From assembly GCA_002388005.1 (NCBI GenBank), contig DGLO01000121.1, positions 66,239-96,294 on the forward strand: a stretch of DNA of 30,056 nucleotides. Reading direction: 5' to 3'. Position numbers and translations under genes: made by a program. Origin of the DNA: Candidatus Neomicrothrix sp. UBA4542 (GTDB taxonomy: Bacteria > Actinomycetota > Acidimicrobiia > Acidimicrobiales > Poriferisodalaceae). Below are positions 7,594-16,505 of this stretch, one piece after another. Numbering within the stretch: the first letter of the stretch is position 1; each line of letters begins with the position of its first letter. The notes beneath the pieces are model-generated. The model had not been told where the DNA came from. It did not search any database and worked only from the letters and a program-made list of their open reading frames with translations.

Positions 7594-9045
7594 TCAATCT
7601 TGGTTTCTCTGTCCAGCAGCGAAAATAGGAGCCATATACCCAACGGCCGCTACTGACGCTGCAAAAACGAAAGTAGCTCTGAGACGCGTTGGTGTTAGTT
7701 CGGTGCCCGCGAACGCCAACATCGATTGAATTCCCAAAATCATGCCCATCCACATGACGGTCTGGTTCATACCGTTCGCTATTCCTAGATCAGCATCTTC
7801 AACAGAGTTGGCGACCATCGTCTGATAAGCCGGCGAACCGATGCCGGCTGAGACTCCTGACAGAACAAGACCAACCATGATGAAGGTCAAGCCGAAGTTC
7901 ACGGGACCGCTTCCATACGCGAACGCCAACATTGAGCCAATCATTGCGGTCGAACCCACGACCATTGGAGTTCGCATTCCTAGTTTGGTTACCAGGGCTC
8001 CGCCGAGCGGGGAAGCTAGAGCGAACACACCTGGCCTGGGGACCATCAAGAGGGCCGCCGCGCCGACCGAGTATCCGTATGGCCCTTGAAGGACACTGGG
8101 GATGACGACGAATGCGCCCATATACGCGAATTGGCTACAAGCTGCAGAGCCGAGGGGTAAAGCGAAAGTGGGCTTAGTGAATAGTCGGACGTCCAACAGC
8201 GGAGAAGGCACACGCCGTTCCCACACGACGAAGCTGCAATACAGGCCCAAGCTCACCCCGATCATGGCGATAGTAGGAATATCGGTAATAACTGAGGATC
8301 CAGATCGAGAAATGCCAGGTATGCGCGTGATCGCAAGCAGGACGAGCAACGTCGCGCTTGCTAAAAGCAACGCTCCCTGCCAATCGATGGAAACTCTTGG
8401 GCCCTTAGGAATGGGCTTCACGACGACGAGGGAAAGAAGTGTCGCCAACACCCCAATCAGCCCAAACACAAGGAAGATTGATCTCCATCCCAGGAGATCG
8501 AGTAAAGGCCCGCCTGCGACGACTCCGATAGTCGGAGCACCGGTCATCGCGAACTGGAACCAGCCAACAGCTTTCGCTCGCTGCTCACCTCCGAAGGCGT
8601 GCATGAGTAACGCCATGCCGCTTGGCATCAAAAGAGCACCGCTGATGCCGAACAGCACTCGGACGGCAATGAAGGCGCCAATGTTCCACACCCAGTAGTT
8701 CGCAAACATTGTCACGCTCATGCCAACCAAACCGAGAATGAACGTATTGCGATGTCCGTAGATATCACCCAACTTTCCGCCCGCCGGAGTGCCTACTGCC
8801 ATGGCGAGCATCAGCCCAGTTAGCACCCAAGCAGCGGTAGTGGTGGTGGTGTTGAGGTCAGCGGCAATGCTGGGAAGTGCCGCTGTGACCAGCGTCATTA
8901 GAGAACCGAATCCGAGGACTGCTAGAGCAATGACCCACAGCAGCACTCGCCGGTAGCGCTCGGGTTGAGGGGGTTCTTGAGCTATCGCCTCTCGCGGAGC
9001 GACGCTCCAAACGTTGGGTTCATATGCGGACCGGGCGATGCTCAC
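7594..9045 (-). CDS. MFS transporter, DHA2-like (about 14 TM)
   Basis: Inner-membrane proton-driven exporter of the major facilitator superfamily. At 483 residues with about 14 hydrophobic segments it fits the drug:H+ antiporter-2 group. The N-terminal 30 residues are hydrophilic. Motif A is GKLGDIYGHR (90-99) in the first cytoplasmic loop, and the antiporter motif C region is GAPTIGVVAGGPLLDLLGW (169-187). The GTG at 9045 has no evident Shine-Dalgarno. The 79 bases before it contain two identical 12-base repeats, each with a TTCT-T-AGAA palindrome, suggesting its own regulated promoter even though it follows the SDR gene on the same strand. It may export a toxic aromatic or hydroxyacid; the substrate cannot be read. 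Confidence 0.92.
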   Translation of the reverse strand: MSIARSAYEPNVWSVAPREAIAQEPPQPERYRRVLLWVIALAVLGFGSLMTLVTAALPSIAADLNTTTTTAAWVLTGLMLAMAVGTPAGGKLGDIYGHRNTFILGLVGMSVTMFANYWVWNIGAFIAVRVLFGISGALLMPSGMALLMHAFGGEQRAKAVGWFQFAMTGAPTIGVVAGGPLLDLLGWRSIFLVFGLIGVLATLLSLVVVKPIPKGPRVSIDWQGALLLASATLLVLLAITRIPGISRSGSSVITDIPTIAMIGVSLGLYCSFVVWERRVPSPLLDVRLFTKPTFALPLGSAACSQFAYMGAFVVIPSVLQGPYGYSVGAAALLMVPRPGVFALASPLGGALVTKLGMRTPMVVGSTAMIGSMLAFAYGSGPVNFGLTFIMVGLVLSGVSAGIGSPAYQTMVANSVEDADLGIANGMNQTVMWMGMILGIQSMLAFAGTELTPTRLRATFVFAASVAAVGYMAPIFAAGQRNQD

Positions 9046-9085
9046 TCGGCATAAGTATGTACTGATTCGGCCGTTTTTCTACATA

Positions 9086-9115
9086 TTCTTAGAATTTTGG
9101 TTGTTCTTAGAATTT
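9086..9115. promoter_or_regulatory. Two direct repeats of TTCTTAGAATTT: candidate operator
   Basis: TTCTTAGAATTT occurs at 9086-9097 and again at 9104-9115, 18 bases start to start. Each copy contains the inverted repeat TTCT-T-AGAA, extended to 11 bases (ATTCTTAGAAT) in the first. They lie 40-60 bases upstream of the MFS exporter start, where a dimeric repressor would act. No regulator gene is adjacent. Confidence 0.45.
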
Positions 9116-9124
9116 CGGATTTCT

Positions 9125-9949
9125 TTACCGCGTCAATCTTTGGTCGTCGAGCATGGCACGGGTCTGGTTGATGGCTACCTCCCCCATCTCTGGGTGAGTC
9201 AGAATCCAAAACTTTTCCTCGGTGATCGCGTCGAGCACCATCGGCCCGACGTCAGCGGGGTCCATTCCGTTTGCCAATGTTCGAGTCAAGAAATCCCAAA
9301 ACTTTTGGCCTTGCTCCGATGAGATGTGCTGCGCAGCGTCTTCGGGCTCTCGATTTCTCTCGCTATCAACGATGTTCGTGTTGATGGGTCCGGGGCAAAG
9401 TACCGAGGCACGAACTTTCGAGTCTCGCCATCGAAGGTCTCGCTCGAGTGACGCCATGAGCGCCACGACGCCATGTTTGGCGACGTTGTAGGCGCCCAGA
9501 GAAGCGCCGGCGTATAAGCCCGCCATGGAAGCTGTCGAATTGATGTGGCCCTCACCTTGATCTTCTATGAGAGGTAAGAATGTTTCGACTCCGTAGATCG
9601 GACCCCAGAGGTCAATGTCTAGAGTCCATTTCCAGTCCGCAATTGAGGTTTCGCCGACTGGTGCACCGACACCCACCCCAGCGTTGTTGCAGAGAACATG
9701 GACTGCACCAAATTGCTTGAGCGTGGCGGCGGCGAGAGCTTCTATTTCAGCTAGCTGGGCAACATCAGTACGAACCCCGATTGCTTCATGACCGCTATCA
9801 ACTATCCGCGCGGTTGCTGTCTTGAGTGCGGCCTCTTCAATGTCGGCAAGCACTACTTTCATCCCTGCATCAGCGAAGGTTTCGGCCATCGCTAAACCCA
9901 TTCCGCTCGCCGCGCCGGTGACGACCGCTACTTTGCCATTCACGTCCAT
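9125..9949 (-). CDS. Classical SDR-family NAD(P)-dependent oxidoreductase
   Basis: Cytosolic short-chain dehydrogenase, 274 residues. The cofactor motif is TGAASGMG (11-18); Asp36 (VVLADIEEA) at the end of beta-2 favours NAD(H). NNAG is at 88-91, and the catalytic set is Ser141 (STASMAG), Tyr154 and Lys158 (YNVAK). CPGPINT matches the PG motif. The start is supported by GGGAGGA ten bases upstream of the ATG. It lies 43 bases downstream of the zinc alcohol dehydrogenase stop on the same strand, so the two are probably co-transcribed and may oxidise an alcohol or hydroxyl group in one pathway. Substrate unknown. Confidence 0.93.
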   Translation of the reverse strand: MDVNGKVAVVTGAASGMGLAMAETFADAGMKVVLADIEEAALKTATARIVDSGHEAIGVRTDVAQLAEIEALAAATLKQFGAVHVLCNNAGVGVGAPVGETSIADWKWTLDIDLWGPIYGVETFLPLIEDQGEGHINSTASMAGLYAGASLGAYNVAKHGVVALMASLERDLRWRDSKVRASVLCPGPINTNIVDSERNREPEDAAQHISSEQGQKFWDFLTRTLANGMDPADVGPMVLDAITEEKFWILTHPEMGEVAINQTRAMLDDQRLTR

Positions 9950-9992
9950 GATCCGCGAGTCCTCCCTATTCAGTTTTCGGTGATCGTTGTGA

Positions 9993-11084
9993 TCAATTGA
10001 AGTCGATCACTGTTCGAGTACCGACGCGCTGGCGCATCTGGTCGTATCCCTCATTGATCTGTTCGAGCTGAATGTGGCTGGAAATCATTTCATCCAACAT
10101 CAAGCGACCGTCAAGATACATGTCGATGTACCGAGGCATGTCAACCCGGAATGAGTTTGAACCCATCATCGAACCTTGGAGCCGCTTTTCCATCATGAAC
10201 ACTTCGTAACCGGGGATCTCGATCTTTTCTCCGAAGGGCATCATGCCGACGATGACAGTGGTGCCTCCCAGTTTGGAAGCAGACCATGCTTGCTCGCATG
10301 TGGCTTTAAGGCCGATGCATTCGAACGCGTAATCCACCCCGCCCTTTGTCATCTCATGAATCGCAGCAACGGCATCTGTCTCTGCCCCGTTTACAGTGTC
10401 GGTCGCGCCAACCGAACGGGCGGTTTCTAGTTTGTCGGCGGTGACATCGATGGAAATAATTCGACCCGCTCCGGCGATGCGCGCGCCTTGAACCGCAGAC
10501 AGGCCTATGCCGCCGGCTCCGAAAACCGCAACGGTAGATCCTGGTTCAATTTTGGCTGTCTTGAAGACTGCTCCGACTCCAGTTGTTACACCACACCCGA
10601 TGAGTGAAGCTCTATCCAGCGGCATGTCCTCGCGGATCTTTACCACAGCGTTTTGATGTACCAACATTTCTTCGGCGAAACCGCCTAGACGTGCGAATTG
10701 GGCTACTGCAGTGCCATCGCCTTTGGCCAATCTGGGAGTGACGTCGTCGGGGCGGCTAACCGCAGCATTATTCCTGCAAAGGTTTGGTCGTCCCGTAAGA
10801 CACAGATCACAGTTTCCGCAGAACACCGAAAGGCAGGTAATAACGTGGTCACCAGGTGCGACATAAGCAACGTCTGCTCCCACGGCTTGCACCACACCAG
10901 CACTTTCATGGCCCATAACTGCGGGTAGCTGGGTTTGCCACGCGGCATCCATAAAATGAAGGTCGCTATGACACAGACCGGCATTAACGACCTGCACCAA
11001 GACTTCATTTGGTCCAGGTTTGTCTACTGATATGTCCTCAATCTCTAACTCACCTGGAATTTGATTCAAAACCGCGGCCTTCAT
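9993..11084 (-). CDS. Zinc-dependent alcohol dehydrogenase (medium-chain, class III-like)
   Basis: Medium-chain zinc alcohol dehydrogenase, 363 residues from the ATG at 11084; AGAGGGG lies nine bases upstream, a better spacing than for the GTG at 11090. Catalytic zinc ligands are Cys38 (GLCHSD), His59-Glu60 (GHESAGVV) and Cys164 (IGCGVTTG). The structural zinc cluster is Cys89, Cys92, Cys95 and Cys103. The NAD-binding motif is GAGGIG (189-194), with Asp in IISIDV downstream. The long form with the VTTGVGA segment resembles class III/aryl-alcohol types that use NAD and sometimes a thiol adduct. Its neighbours are an SDR and MFS exporters. An aromatic or aliphatic alcohol is likely; which one is unknown. 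Confidence 0.93.
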   Translation of the reverse strand: MKAAVLNQIPGELEIEDISVDKPGPNEVLVQVVNAGLCHSDLHFMDAAWQTQLPAVMGHESAGVVQAVGADVAYVAPGDHVITCLSVFCGNCDLCLTGRPNLCRNNAAVSRPDDVTPRLAKGDGTAVAQFARLGGFAEEMLVHQNAVVKIREDMPLDRASLIGCGVTTGVGAVFKTAKIEPGSTVAVFGAGGIGLSAVQGARIAGAGRIISIDVTADKLETARSVGATDTVNGAETDAVAAIHEMTKGGVDYAFECIGLKATCEQAWSASKLGGTTVIVGMMPFGEKIEIPGYEVFMMEKRLQGSMMGSNSFRVDMPRYIDMYLDGRLMLDEMISSHIQLEQINEGYDQMRQRVGTRTVIDFN

Positions 11085-11176
11085 ATCCACTGTCCCCTCT
11101 TGAAAGTGTGAATGGAACAGTAGTCAAGGGTGGAAGTTATTTCATTGGCGTTGTGCTCGGCGGCGGAACTGAGGCC

Positions 11177-12442
11177 TTATTGCGGCGCGCTCACATCCCC
11201 AGATCGCCCCATAACGAGAACTTCCCTATGGGTTAGTACCCACAGGGCAAGGGCGACCAACCCAGTGGACGCCATGAACACGACTGCGCCGGAAGCTCCA
11301 ACGCGTTCGGCTATCTCACCGAGCAGAAACGTCCCAACGGGCAGAGCCCCGATGGCCATGCTGAGAAGACCCATCGCGCGTCCACGCATATTGATGTCCA
11401 CAGTTGTAAGAACAAGTGTTGATTGTGTCGCCGCAAAAAATCCAGAACCCATCGTCGCGAGAAACAATGCAAGGGCAGCCGCCGACACTGAGCCGCTCGC
11501 AGCGAACGGGATCAGCATGGCCATGCCAAATGCGACACCTCCTACATAGGCCAACCCTCGACGTTTCGGTTCCCAGACCCCAATAATCACAGATCCGACC
11601 ATCATGCCAAATCCGGTCATGGCTGCAATAAGTCCAATCTGGCTGGGGCTTGCGCCTACGCGATCTCCGATGCGTTGAACAGCTGGGAAATAGGCAAACA
11701 GGAAAAAGTTGGCAATAACGGTGACACCGAGGATGCTCCGAAGTCCTTTATTGGTTCGAAAGAGTGACAACCCCGCCCGGAGTTCTTCAACCGTTGACGA
11801 CCCACTTCGATGCTGCTCAGATGGGGTGCCACCCGTTCGAGGGACCCCATTGAGCGCTAGAAGGCCCACTATTAATATCCCAGCGACTACGAGAAACCCC
11901 TCCCCCACACCGAAACTCTGGGCGACACTTCCACCTATGAGGTTGCCGACGGCGACGCCAGTTGCAAGCGCAAACGATTCGTATGCCATGGCGTTATCTA
12001 GTCGTTGGGCGCCGACTAATTCGAATACCAGTGCCCGGCGGCTAGTCATGTCGCCGACCCAACCAACGCCAGCTACGAGCAAAGACGGGTAGATGATCCA
12101 GAGTTGCAATGAGCCCTTAAGTTCCAGCACACCAACTACGGCCACTACGGGCACCAAGAGCGCCAGTTGAAACTGAACAGTTCGCAGACGGTCGAAGCGA
12201 TCGGAGACAACCCCGCCAATTGCGCCGCCCAAAAGCAGTGGAGCCCACATGGTTGTTCCGGTGAGTTGGACCATTCGGGGCGAGTCCGTTATGTCGTTAA
12301 CCCAATACGCTGACAAAAAGGCGATCCCCCACCGCGCCCAGTGCCAGCACATTCCAGCAAATAACAGCGGAAAGAACCCTCGAACCGCGAGCGCGCTACG
12401 GTCGCGACGTGATCCCAGTTTCGTCGCGCTCGGTTCAAGCAT
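11177..12442 (-). CDS. MFS transporter, EntS/MFS_3-like (12 TM)
   Basis: Major facilitator exporter, 421 residues with about 12 membrane segments. Motif A-like GGVVSDRFDRLR is at 76-87. The region DMTSRRALVFELVGAQRLDNA is typical of the MFS_3 group that includes enterobactin and macrolide exporters. A hydrophilic central loop (about 205-230, GGTPSEQHRSGSSTVEELR) divides the halves. The start is ATG 12442 with no evident Shine-Dalgarno. It is divergent from the isopropylmalate-dehydrogenase-like gene across 192 bases and is the first gene of a minus-strand run, 92 bases before the alcohol dehydrogenase. Efflux of a small organic molecule is the likely role. Confidence 0.9.
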   Translation of the reverse strand: MLEPSATKLGSRRDRSALAVRGFFPLLFAGMCWHWARWGIAFLSAYWVNDITDSPRMVQLTGTTMWAPLLLGGAIGGVVSDRFDRLRTVQFQLALLVPVVAVVGVLELKGSLQLWIIYPSLLVAGVGWVGDMTSRRALVFELVGAQRLDNAMAYESFALATGVAVGNLIGGSVAQSFGVGEGFLVVAGILIVGLLALNGVPRTGGTPSEQHRSGSSTVEELRAGLSLFRTNKGLRSILGVTVIANFFLFAYFPAVQRIGDRVGASPSQIGLIAAMTGFGMMVGSVIIGVWEPKRRGLAYVGGVAFGMAMLIPFAASGSVSAAALALFLATMGSGFFAATQSTLVLTTVDINMRGRAMGLLSMAIGALPVGTFLLGEIAERVGASGAVVFMASTGLVALALWVLTHREVLVMGRSGDVSAPQ

Positions 12443-12634
12443 CGCCGGAGCCTACGACTCATATAGACCCGATGTTGCTTACTTGCACGCGACGCCCACG
12501 GTCGTTGTAATTAGCGATGGAGGATTCGTGCTAACCACGAGCTACCACACCGGACAAGATTTCTATAGCGCGCCACACTTAGCCCGTGCTGTCATCGAGG
12601 GAGTGGTCGTTGTGGCGGTGTGGAGGCCTAGGGC
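12443..12634. promoter_or_regulatory. Divergent promoter region between MFS and dehydrogenase genes
   Basis: The 192 bases separate two divergent genes and must hold both promoters. The + side ends with GGAGG eight bases before the ATG at 12635. An open frame on + crosses the region but runs antisense through the MFS gene and is not believed. No clear repeat seen. Confidence 0.4.
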
Positions 12635-13684
12635 ATGACTACTCCTATTCGGGTTTGTGTTATTCCCGGCGACGACGCGGCGCCAGAAGCGATGCAGGCT
12701 TCACTGCGAGTACTCGCTCGCTTGGACCTACCCATTGAATGGGACCATGTACTGCCGGGTCGTGAGCTATCAGAATTAGACGCAACGGAGCGCGAAACTG
12801 TTGTGCACGGTCAAATTGATGCCGCCAACACTGTGCTGTTCGGCGCAACAAATGGAACGACTCCCGGCGCGCGGTACATGCGTTGGGGCAAATTGACGTT
12901 TGCCAATGTTCGACCAATCCAATGGCGTCCCGGCTTCCGGTCTCCATTGAAAGACCCCGAAGAAATTGATTACGTCATCGTCCGAGAGAACCTTGAGGAC
13001 ATGTATGTCGGAATCATGGGTGAAGCTAAGGACCTAATCAATGCAGGCCTCACTGATGCCAGGTCCCGTCTACCGGCCGGAGCTGAAGACGGCAGGTTCG
13101 CAGCGAAGATCATCACACGCCCAGGTACTGAACAAGTGGCACGTTTTGCTTGCGAACTGGCGCTCGAGAGGAGTGCGAAACTCACGGTCTCGGCGAAAAC
13201 CAACATGCTTCCCGCCACGGATCGGTGGTTCTGTGAGATCGTCCGGGAAATAGCTCAGGAGTACCCAGGGTTGCAATACGAGCAATTCATTGTTGATGAT
13301 ATGGCTCACCGCCTGGTGATCCGGCCGCACGACATCGATGTCTTACTCCTGCCGAATCTCTACGGTGACGTGCTGTCTGATTTGGGCGCGGGAACAATAG
13401 GTGGACTGGGACTCGCTCCATCCGGATGCTACGGAAACGATTTCGCTTATTTCGAATCCGCTCATGGAACTGCGCCTGACATTGCCGGGATGGGAATCAT
13501 CAATCCAACCGCGACTTTGTTGTCGGCGGCGATGATGCTTCGCTATTTGAATCTCAATGCCGCCGCGGATCGTCTAAACAAGGCCATTGAAGACGTCTAT
13601 CTTTCTGGGTCTGTTCTGACTCCAGATCAGGGCGGTAACGCTGGAACCGAAAAATTTGCGGACGCTGTGATCGGAGAACTGTGA
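12635..13684 (+). CDS. Isocitrate/isopropylmalate/tartrate dehydrogenase family enzyme
   Basis: NAD(P)-dependent decarboxylating beta-hydroxyacid dehydrogenase, 349 residues, normal length. Substrate arginines are likely Arg93 and Arg98 (ANVRPIQWRPG) and Arg117 (VIVRENLEDMYVG), with Tyr124. Lys188 (SAKTNML), Asp221/222 (VDDMAHR), and Asp245 and Asp249 (YGDVLSDLGA) supply the catalytic and metal-binding set. GGLGLAPSG and FESAHGTAPDIAG complete the family signature. GENTE-like residues read RENLEDMY, closer to tartrate or isocitrate types than to LeuB. The start has GGAGG eight bases upstream. Its stop overlaps the next start in GTGA, and no leuA/C/D is nearby, so leucine synthesis is unlikely. 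A catabolic 2-hydroxy-dicarboxylate is the better guess. Confidence 0.9.
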   Translation: MTTPIRVCVIPGDDAAPEAMQASLRVLARLDLPIEWDHVLPGRELSELDATERETVVHGQIDAANTVLFGATNGTTPGARYMRWGKLTFANVRPIQWRPGFRSPLKDPEEIDYVIVRENLEDMYVGIMGEAKDLINAGLTDARSRLPAGAEDGRFAAKIITRPGTEQVARFACELALERSAKLTVSAKTNMLPATDRWFCEIVREIAQEYPGLQYEQFIVDDMAHRLVIRPHDIDVLLLPNLYGDVLSDLGAGTIGGLGLAPSGCYGNDFAYFESAHGTAPDIAGMGIINPTATLLSAAMMLRYLNLNAAADRLNKAIEDVYLSGSVLTPDQGGNAGTEKFADAVIGEL

Positions 13685-14796
13685 CTAGCACTGACAACCA
13701 TTCCCCCCGAGGAATTCCCGACGATCGCCCCAGCGGCGATCAACCTGACGGCCCGATCGCTTTTCGCTTGGACCAGCTCCGCCCGTGGGGAATCGCTGCC
13801 TACGAAGCGGCCGGCATGTCAGGAACAGATGCAACAACGGTGGTCGACAACCAACTGTGGTCTGACTTGCGAGGTGTCGATACTCATGGTTTTCAGCGAG
13901 TGAGTTGGTACATCAACTGGTTCCGCGATGGATCGACCGATCCCAAAGCACAGCTACGTATAGTGCAGGAAACACCGGCGGTCGTGGTAGCCGATGGCAA
14001 CCATGGACTCGGACAACTCGTAATCACCCGGTTCATGGAGCACTTAATAGAGGCGGCTTCTAAAAGCGGCATGGTCGCTGGCGTTATACGCAACTCTAAC
14101 GACTGGGGTTGTGGTGCCAATTACCCATACCAGGCTGCACAAGCCGGGTTGGTTTGCTTTGGTACTACGACCAGCGTTCCGAATCTCGCACCGTTTGGGA
14201 GTAGGAGAAAGTTGTTCGGAAATAACCCCATCGTGTGGACATTCCCTCGGCGAGATCATGCGCCAATCGTTCTCGATATGGCCATGACTCCCGTCGCCCT
14301 GGGAAAGGTTCTACGAGCTCGTTCCGAAGGAACCGAGATCCCTGAAGCATGGGGGTTTCTCGATAGGGAAGGGAATCCCACGGTGGATCCCGACGTCGCG
14401 ATGAAGGGAATTGTGCCTGCCATCGGGGGTTACAAGGGGATCGGAATGATTACTGCCTCTAATGTCTTGGCTGGCATTCTTTCCGGTTCTGCTCACAGCA
14501 GCGATGTTGCTGTGGGTCGCAGAGGCCAGTTTTTCCTACTTATGGATCCCGAAATCTTCAGAGATCGTGACGGGTACTACGACGACATCGAAGAGATGGT
14601 CAATCAAATTCGCGCTGCCGGCGAAGAAGATGCTCTGCCGGGTCAACAGGTCTACCTTCCCGGTGAGATAGAGCAGCAAACTATGGAACGGCGAACCCTT
14701 GAAGGGGTTATCTCCTATCCGGGTTCTGTGGTCAGAGCACTCCGCCAGGTAGGTGATGACGTCGGCGAGCCATTCGAATGTGAAGAGGTGGTTTAG
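13681..14796 (+). CDS. Ldh family (LDH2/malate-lactate) oxidoreductase
   Basis: NAD(P)-dependent 2-hydroxyacid dehydrogenase of the Ldh2/MDH2 family (unrelated to classical LDH), 371 residues. Signature segments are LWSDLRGVDTHGF (about 59-71), NSNDWGCGANYP, FGNNPIVWTFPR, and GGYKGIGMITASNVLAGILSG. The His in VDTHG and the Lys in GYKGIGM are the expected active-site residues. The GTG start overlaps the upstream stop (GTGA), with GGAG four bases before it. The first 27 residues are a hydrophilic, Pro/Asp-rich extension before the domain begins at IAFRLDQL. With its partner it could interconvert a hydroxyacid and an oxoacid; family members act on malate, lactate, ureidoglycolate, sulfolactate and similar substrates. 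Confidence 0.92.
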   Translation: MTSTDNHSPRGIPDDRPSGDQPDGPIAFRLDQLRPWGIAAYEAAGMSGTDATTVVDNQLWSDLRGVDTHGFQRVSWYINWFRDGSTDPKAQLRIVQETPAVVVADGNHGLGQLVITRFMEHLIEAASKSGMVAGVIRNSNDWGCGANYPYQAAQAGLVCFGTTTSVPNLAPFGSRRKLFGNNPIVWTFPRRDHAPIVLDMAMTPVALGKVLRARSEGTEIPEAWGFLDREGNPTVDPDVAMKGIVPAIGGYKGIGMITASNVLAGILSGSAHSSDVAVGRRGQFFLLMDPEIFRDRDGYYDDIEEMVNQIRAAGEEDALPGQQVYLPGEIEQQTMERRTLEGVISYPGSVVRALRQVGDDVGEPFECEEVV

Positions 14797-14827
14797 GGTT
14801 TCATGGGTGTATTCCCCTAGGAGAGCT

Positions 14828-16474
14828 TCATTCCTCTTTCCGGGAACGCTGATGGGCTGGAAGAGTCAAGCGGATGGGCGCTAGGAAGTCCATGTTGATA
14901 TCTAGAACGCTCGGACCCTCACGTTCGAGGGCCCTCGCCAGAGCCGGTTCGAACTGTTCAATTCCTTCGACTCTCTCGCCGTCCACTCCCATTCCCTCGG
15001 CGACTTTGACGAAATCAACTGTTGGTAGTTCGGTTCCGTGTTTACGACCCAGGACATTGTCCTGAATGATGCGCAATATGTTGTAGCCGGAGTCGTTAAA
15101 CACCAAAACGATGACGGGAATTTGGTGCTCCGCACAGGCAGATAACTCGCCGATAGATAGTTGGAGACCACCGTCACCTTGCACTACCAGTGTGTGGTGT
15201 CCGCTACCGATAGCCGCGCCCATACCTAGTGGCAATCCTGGGCCTATCGCTACGGCCGCCGGACGAATAGAAGTTCGACTTTGCAATATCGGGAGTAAGC
15301 GATTTCCCCACGTGTAGTTGGGAACGGTGGAGTCGCGAACTACTGGCGAGTTTTCGGGAAGTAGCCGCCGGATGATCGAGACAATCTGGCTGTGGTCCGG
15401 ACCAACCTCTTCTTTGACGGCTTCTTCGTCGGAGGCTCGTATTTTACGGCAGCGATCGACGAACTGATCGTCAACGTTGCCTGTATCGATCCGATTGAGC
15501 AAGCCGTCGAGTCCAAGTTTGGCGTCTCCGACTACCGCGACCGCTGCCGGATAATTTCGGCCGATAACTTCTGGGTCGACATCGATATGCACAAGTTTTT
15601 CGGGCATGGGGAGAGTCCAGACGCGCGTGGCATAGTTCTGGAACCGCGTGCCTACTGCCAGTACCGCGTCCGCGTCTTCGAATATCTCCATGCCTGACAC
15701 CCGATCGGTGCGAAAACCGAGGCTGAGGGGGTGAGTCTCCGGAATAGATCCGCGACCCTCAATTGTCGTAACAACTGGGGCCCCGAGCCGTTCAGCAAAA
15801 GCTGTTAACTCGTGTGCCGCGCCTGCGATATTGACTCCACCACCGGCCCATATGACTGGACGTGACGCTGCTCGCAATATCTCCGCCGCTTGGTCTACAA
15901 GGGCTTCATCCGGAGCGACACGATCAACTGTCGATGAGCCGACAATCTCAACATCAGTTGTTCGGTACTGAAGGTCGATTGGGATTTCGACTGCACCCGG
16001 TTGCGGGCGGCCCCGGCGAATATCGTCGGCGACTCGTGCCAGTTCCTTGCTGATGTCTTCGGTGTAGCGGACCGAGGCGACCTCCCGGCACACCGTGTCG
16101 AGCATCTCGGGCTGCTTTTCGTGTTCGTGCAGGAAGCCTTTTCCCTTGCCGCGGAACCGGGACTCGATCTGTCCTGTGATCATCATGACCCGCGAGGAGA
16201 CAAAGGCTGCTTCGAAGATTCCGGGTACAGCGTTGACTGCGCCGGGCCCAGTTGACGTCAGTACTACCCCTAACTCACCCGTAACGCGCGAGTACGCGTC
16301 AGCAGCATGCGCCGCGGCTTGTTCATGCCGAACGTTGATTACCTTGATGTCTGGTTGAAGCGAGAGCGCATCATAGATGGGCAAATTGTGAACGCTCACA
16401 ATGCCAAAAACGTGTTTCACGCCTACGGCAGAAAGCGTCTCGGCGACGGCTTGGCCGCCAGTCATCATCGTCAT
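14828..16474 (-). CDS. Thiamine diphosphate-dependent enzyme (acetolactate synthase/decarboxylase-like)
   Basis: ThDP enzyme with the three-domain layout of the acetolactate synthase superfamily, 548 residues. Glu51 (RHEQAAAHAADAYSR) is the ThDP-activating glutamate. The central domain has RPVIWAGGGVNIAG. The ThDP/Mg motif runs from GDG (433-435) to Asn460-Asp461 (FNDSGYN). TSTGPGAVNAVPGIFEA is typical. Several relatives decarboxylate 2-oxoacids (benzoylformate, phenylpyruvate, indolepyruvate) or use acetaldehyde donors. In an operon headed by hpaB, an arylpyruvate decarboxylase feeding 4-hydroxyphenylacetate is attractive but only an inference. It starts 31 bases after the upstream stop, with three nearby ATGs (residues 1, 3, 4) possible as start. 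Confidence 0.9.
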   Translation of the reverse strand: MTMMTGGQAVAETLSAVGVKHVFGIVSVHNLPIYDALSLQPDIKVINVRHEQAAAHAADAYSRVTGELGVVLTSTGPGAVNAVPGIFEAAFVSSRVMMITGQIESRFRGKGKGFLHEHEKQPEMLDTVCREVASVRYTEDISKELARVADDIRRGRPQPGAVEIPIDLQYRTTDVEIVGSSTVDRVAPDEALVDQAAEILRAASRPVIWAGGGVNIAGAAHELTAFAERLGAPVVTTIEGRGSIPETHPLSLGFRTDRVSGMEIFEDADAVLAVGTRFQNYATRVWTLPMPEKLVHIDVDPEVIGRNYPAAVAVVGDAKLGLDGLLNRIDTGNVDDQFVDRCRKIRASDEEAVKEEVGPDHSQIVSIIRRLLPENSPVVRDSTVPNYTWGNRLLPILQSRTSIRPAAVAIGPGLPLGMGAAIGSGHHTLVVQGDGGLQLSIGELSACAEHQIPVIVLVFNDSGYNILRIIQDNVLGRKHGTELPTVDFVKVAEGMGVDGERVEGIEQFEPALARALEREGPSVLDINMDFLAPIRLTLPAHQRSRKEE

Positions 16475-16505
16475 AGTGGCACGGTAGCTTCCGCTCGCCG
16501 ATCTT

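Noticed and set aside
8102..8698. 198-residue + frame antisense to the DHA2-like MFS gene
   Set aside because: It is a shadow of the transporter: Pro/Asn/Thr-rich, no domain, and the transporter is unmistakable.
12249..12638. 129-residue + frame covering the MFS 5' end and the divergent gap
   Set aside because: Starts deep antisense in the MFS gene, lacks a ribosome-binding site and shows no family features.
12635..13684. leuB (leucine biosynthesis)
   Set aside because: No leuA, leuC or leuD nearby, and it is coupled to an Ldh2 oxidoreductase.
14797..14827. Terminator between the Ldh2 gene and the ThDP gene
   Set aside because: Only a five-base stem (TAGGG/CCCTA) with a long loop and no T-run.
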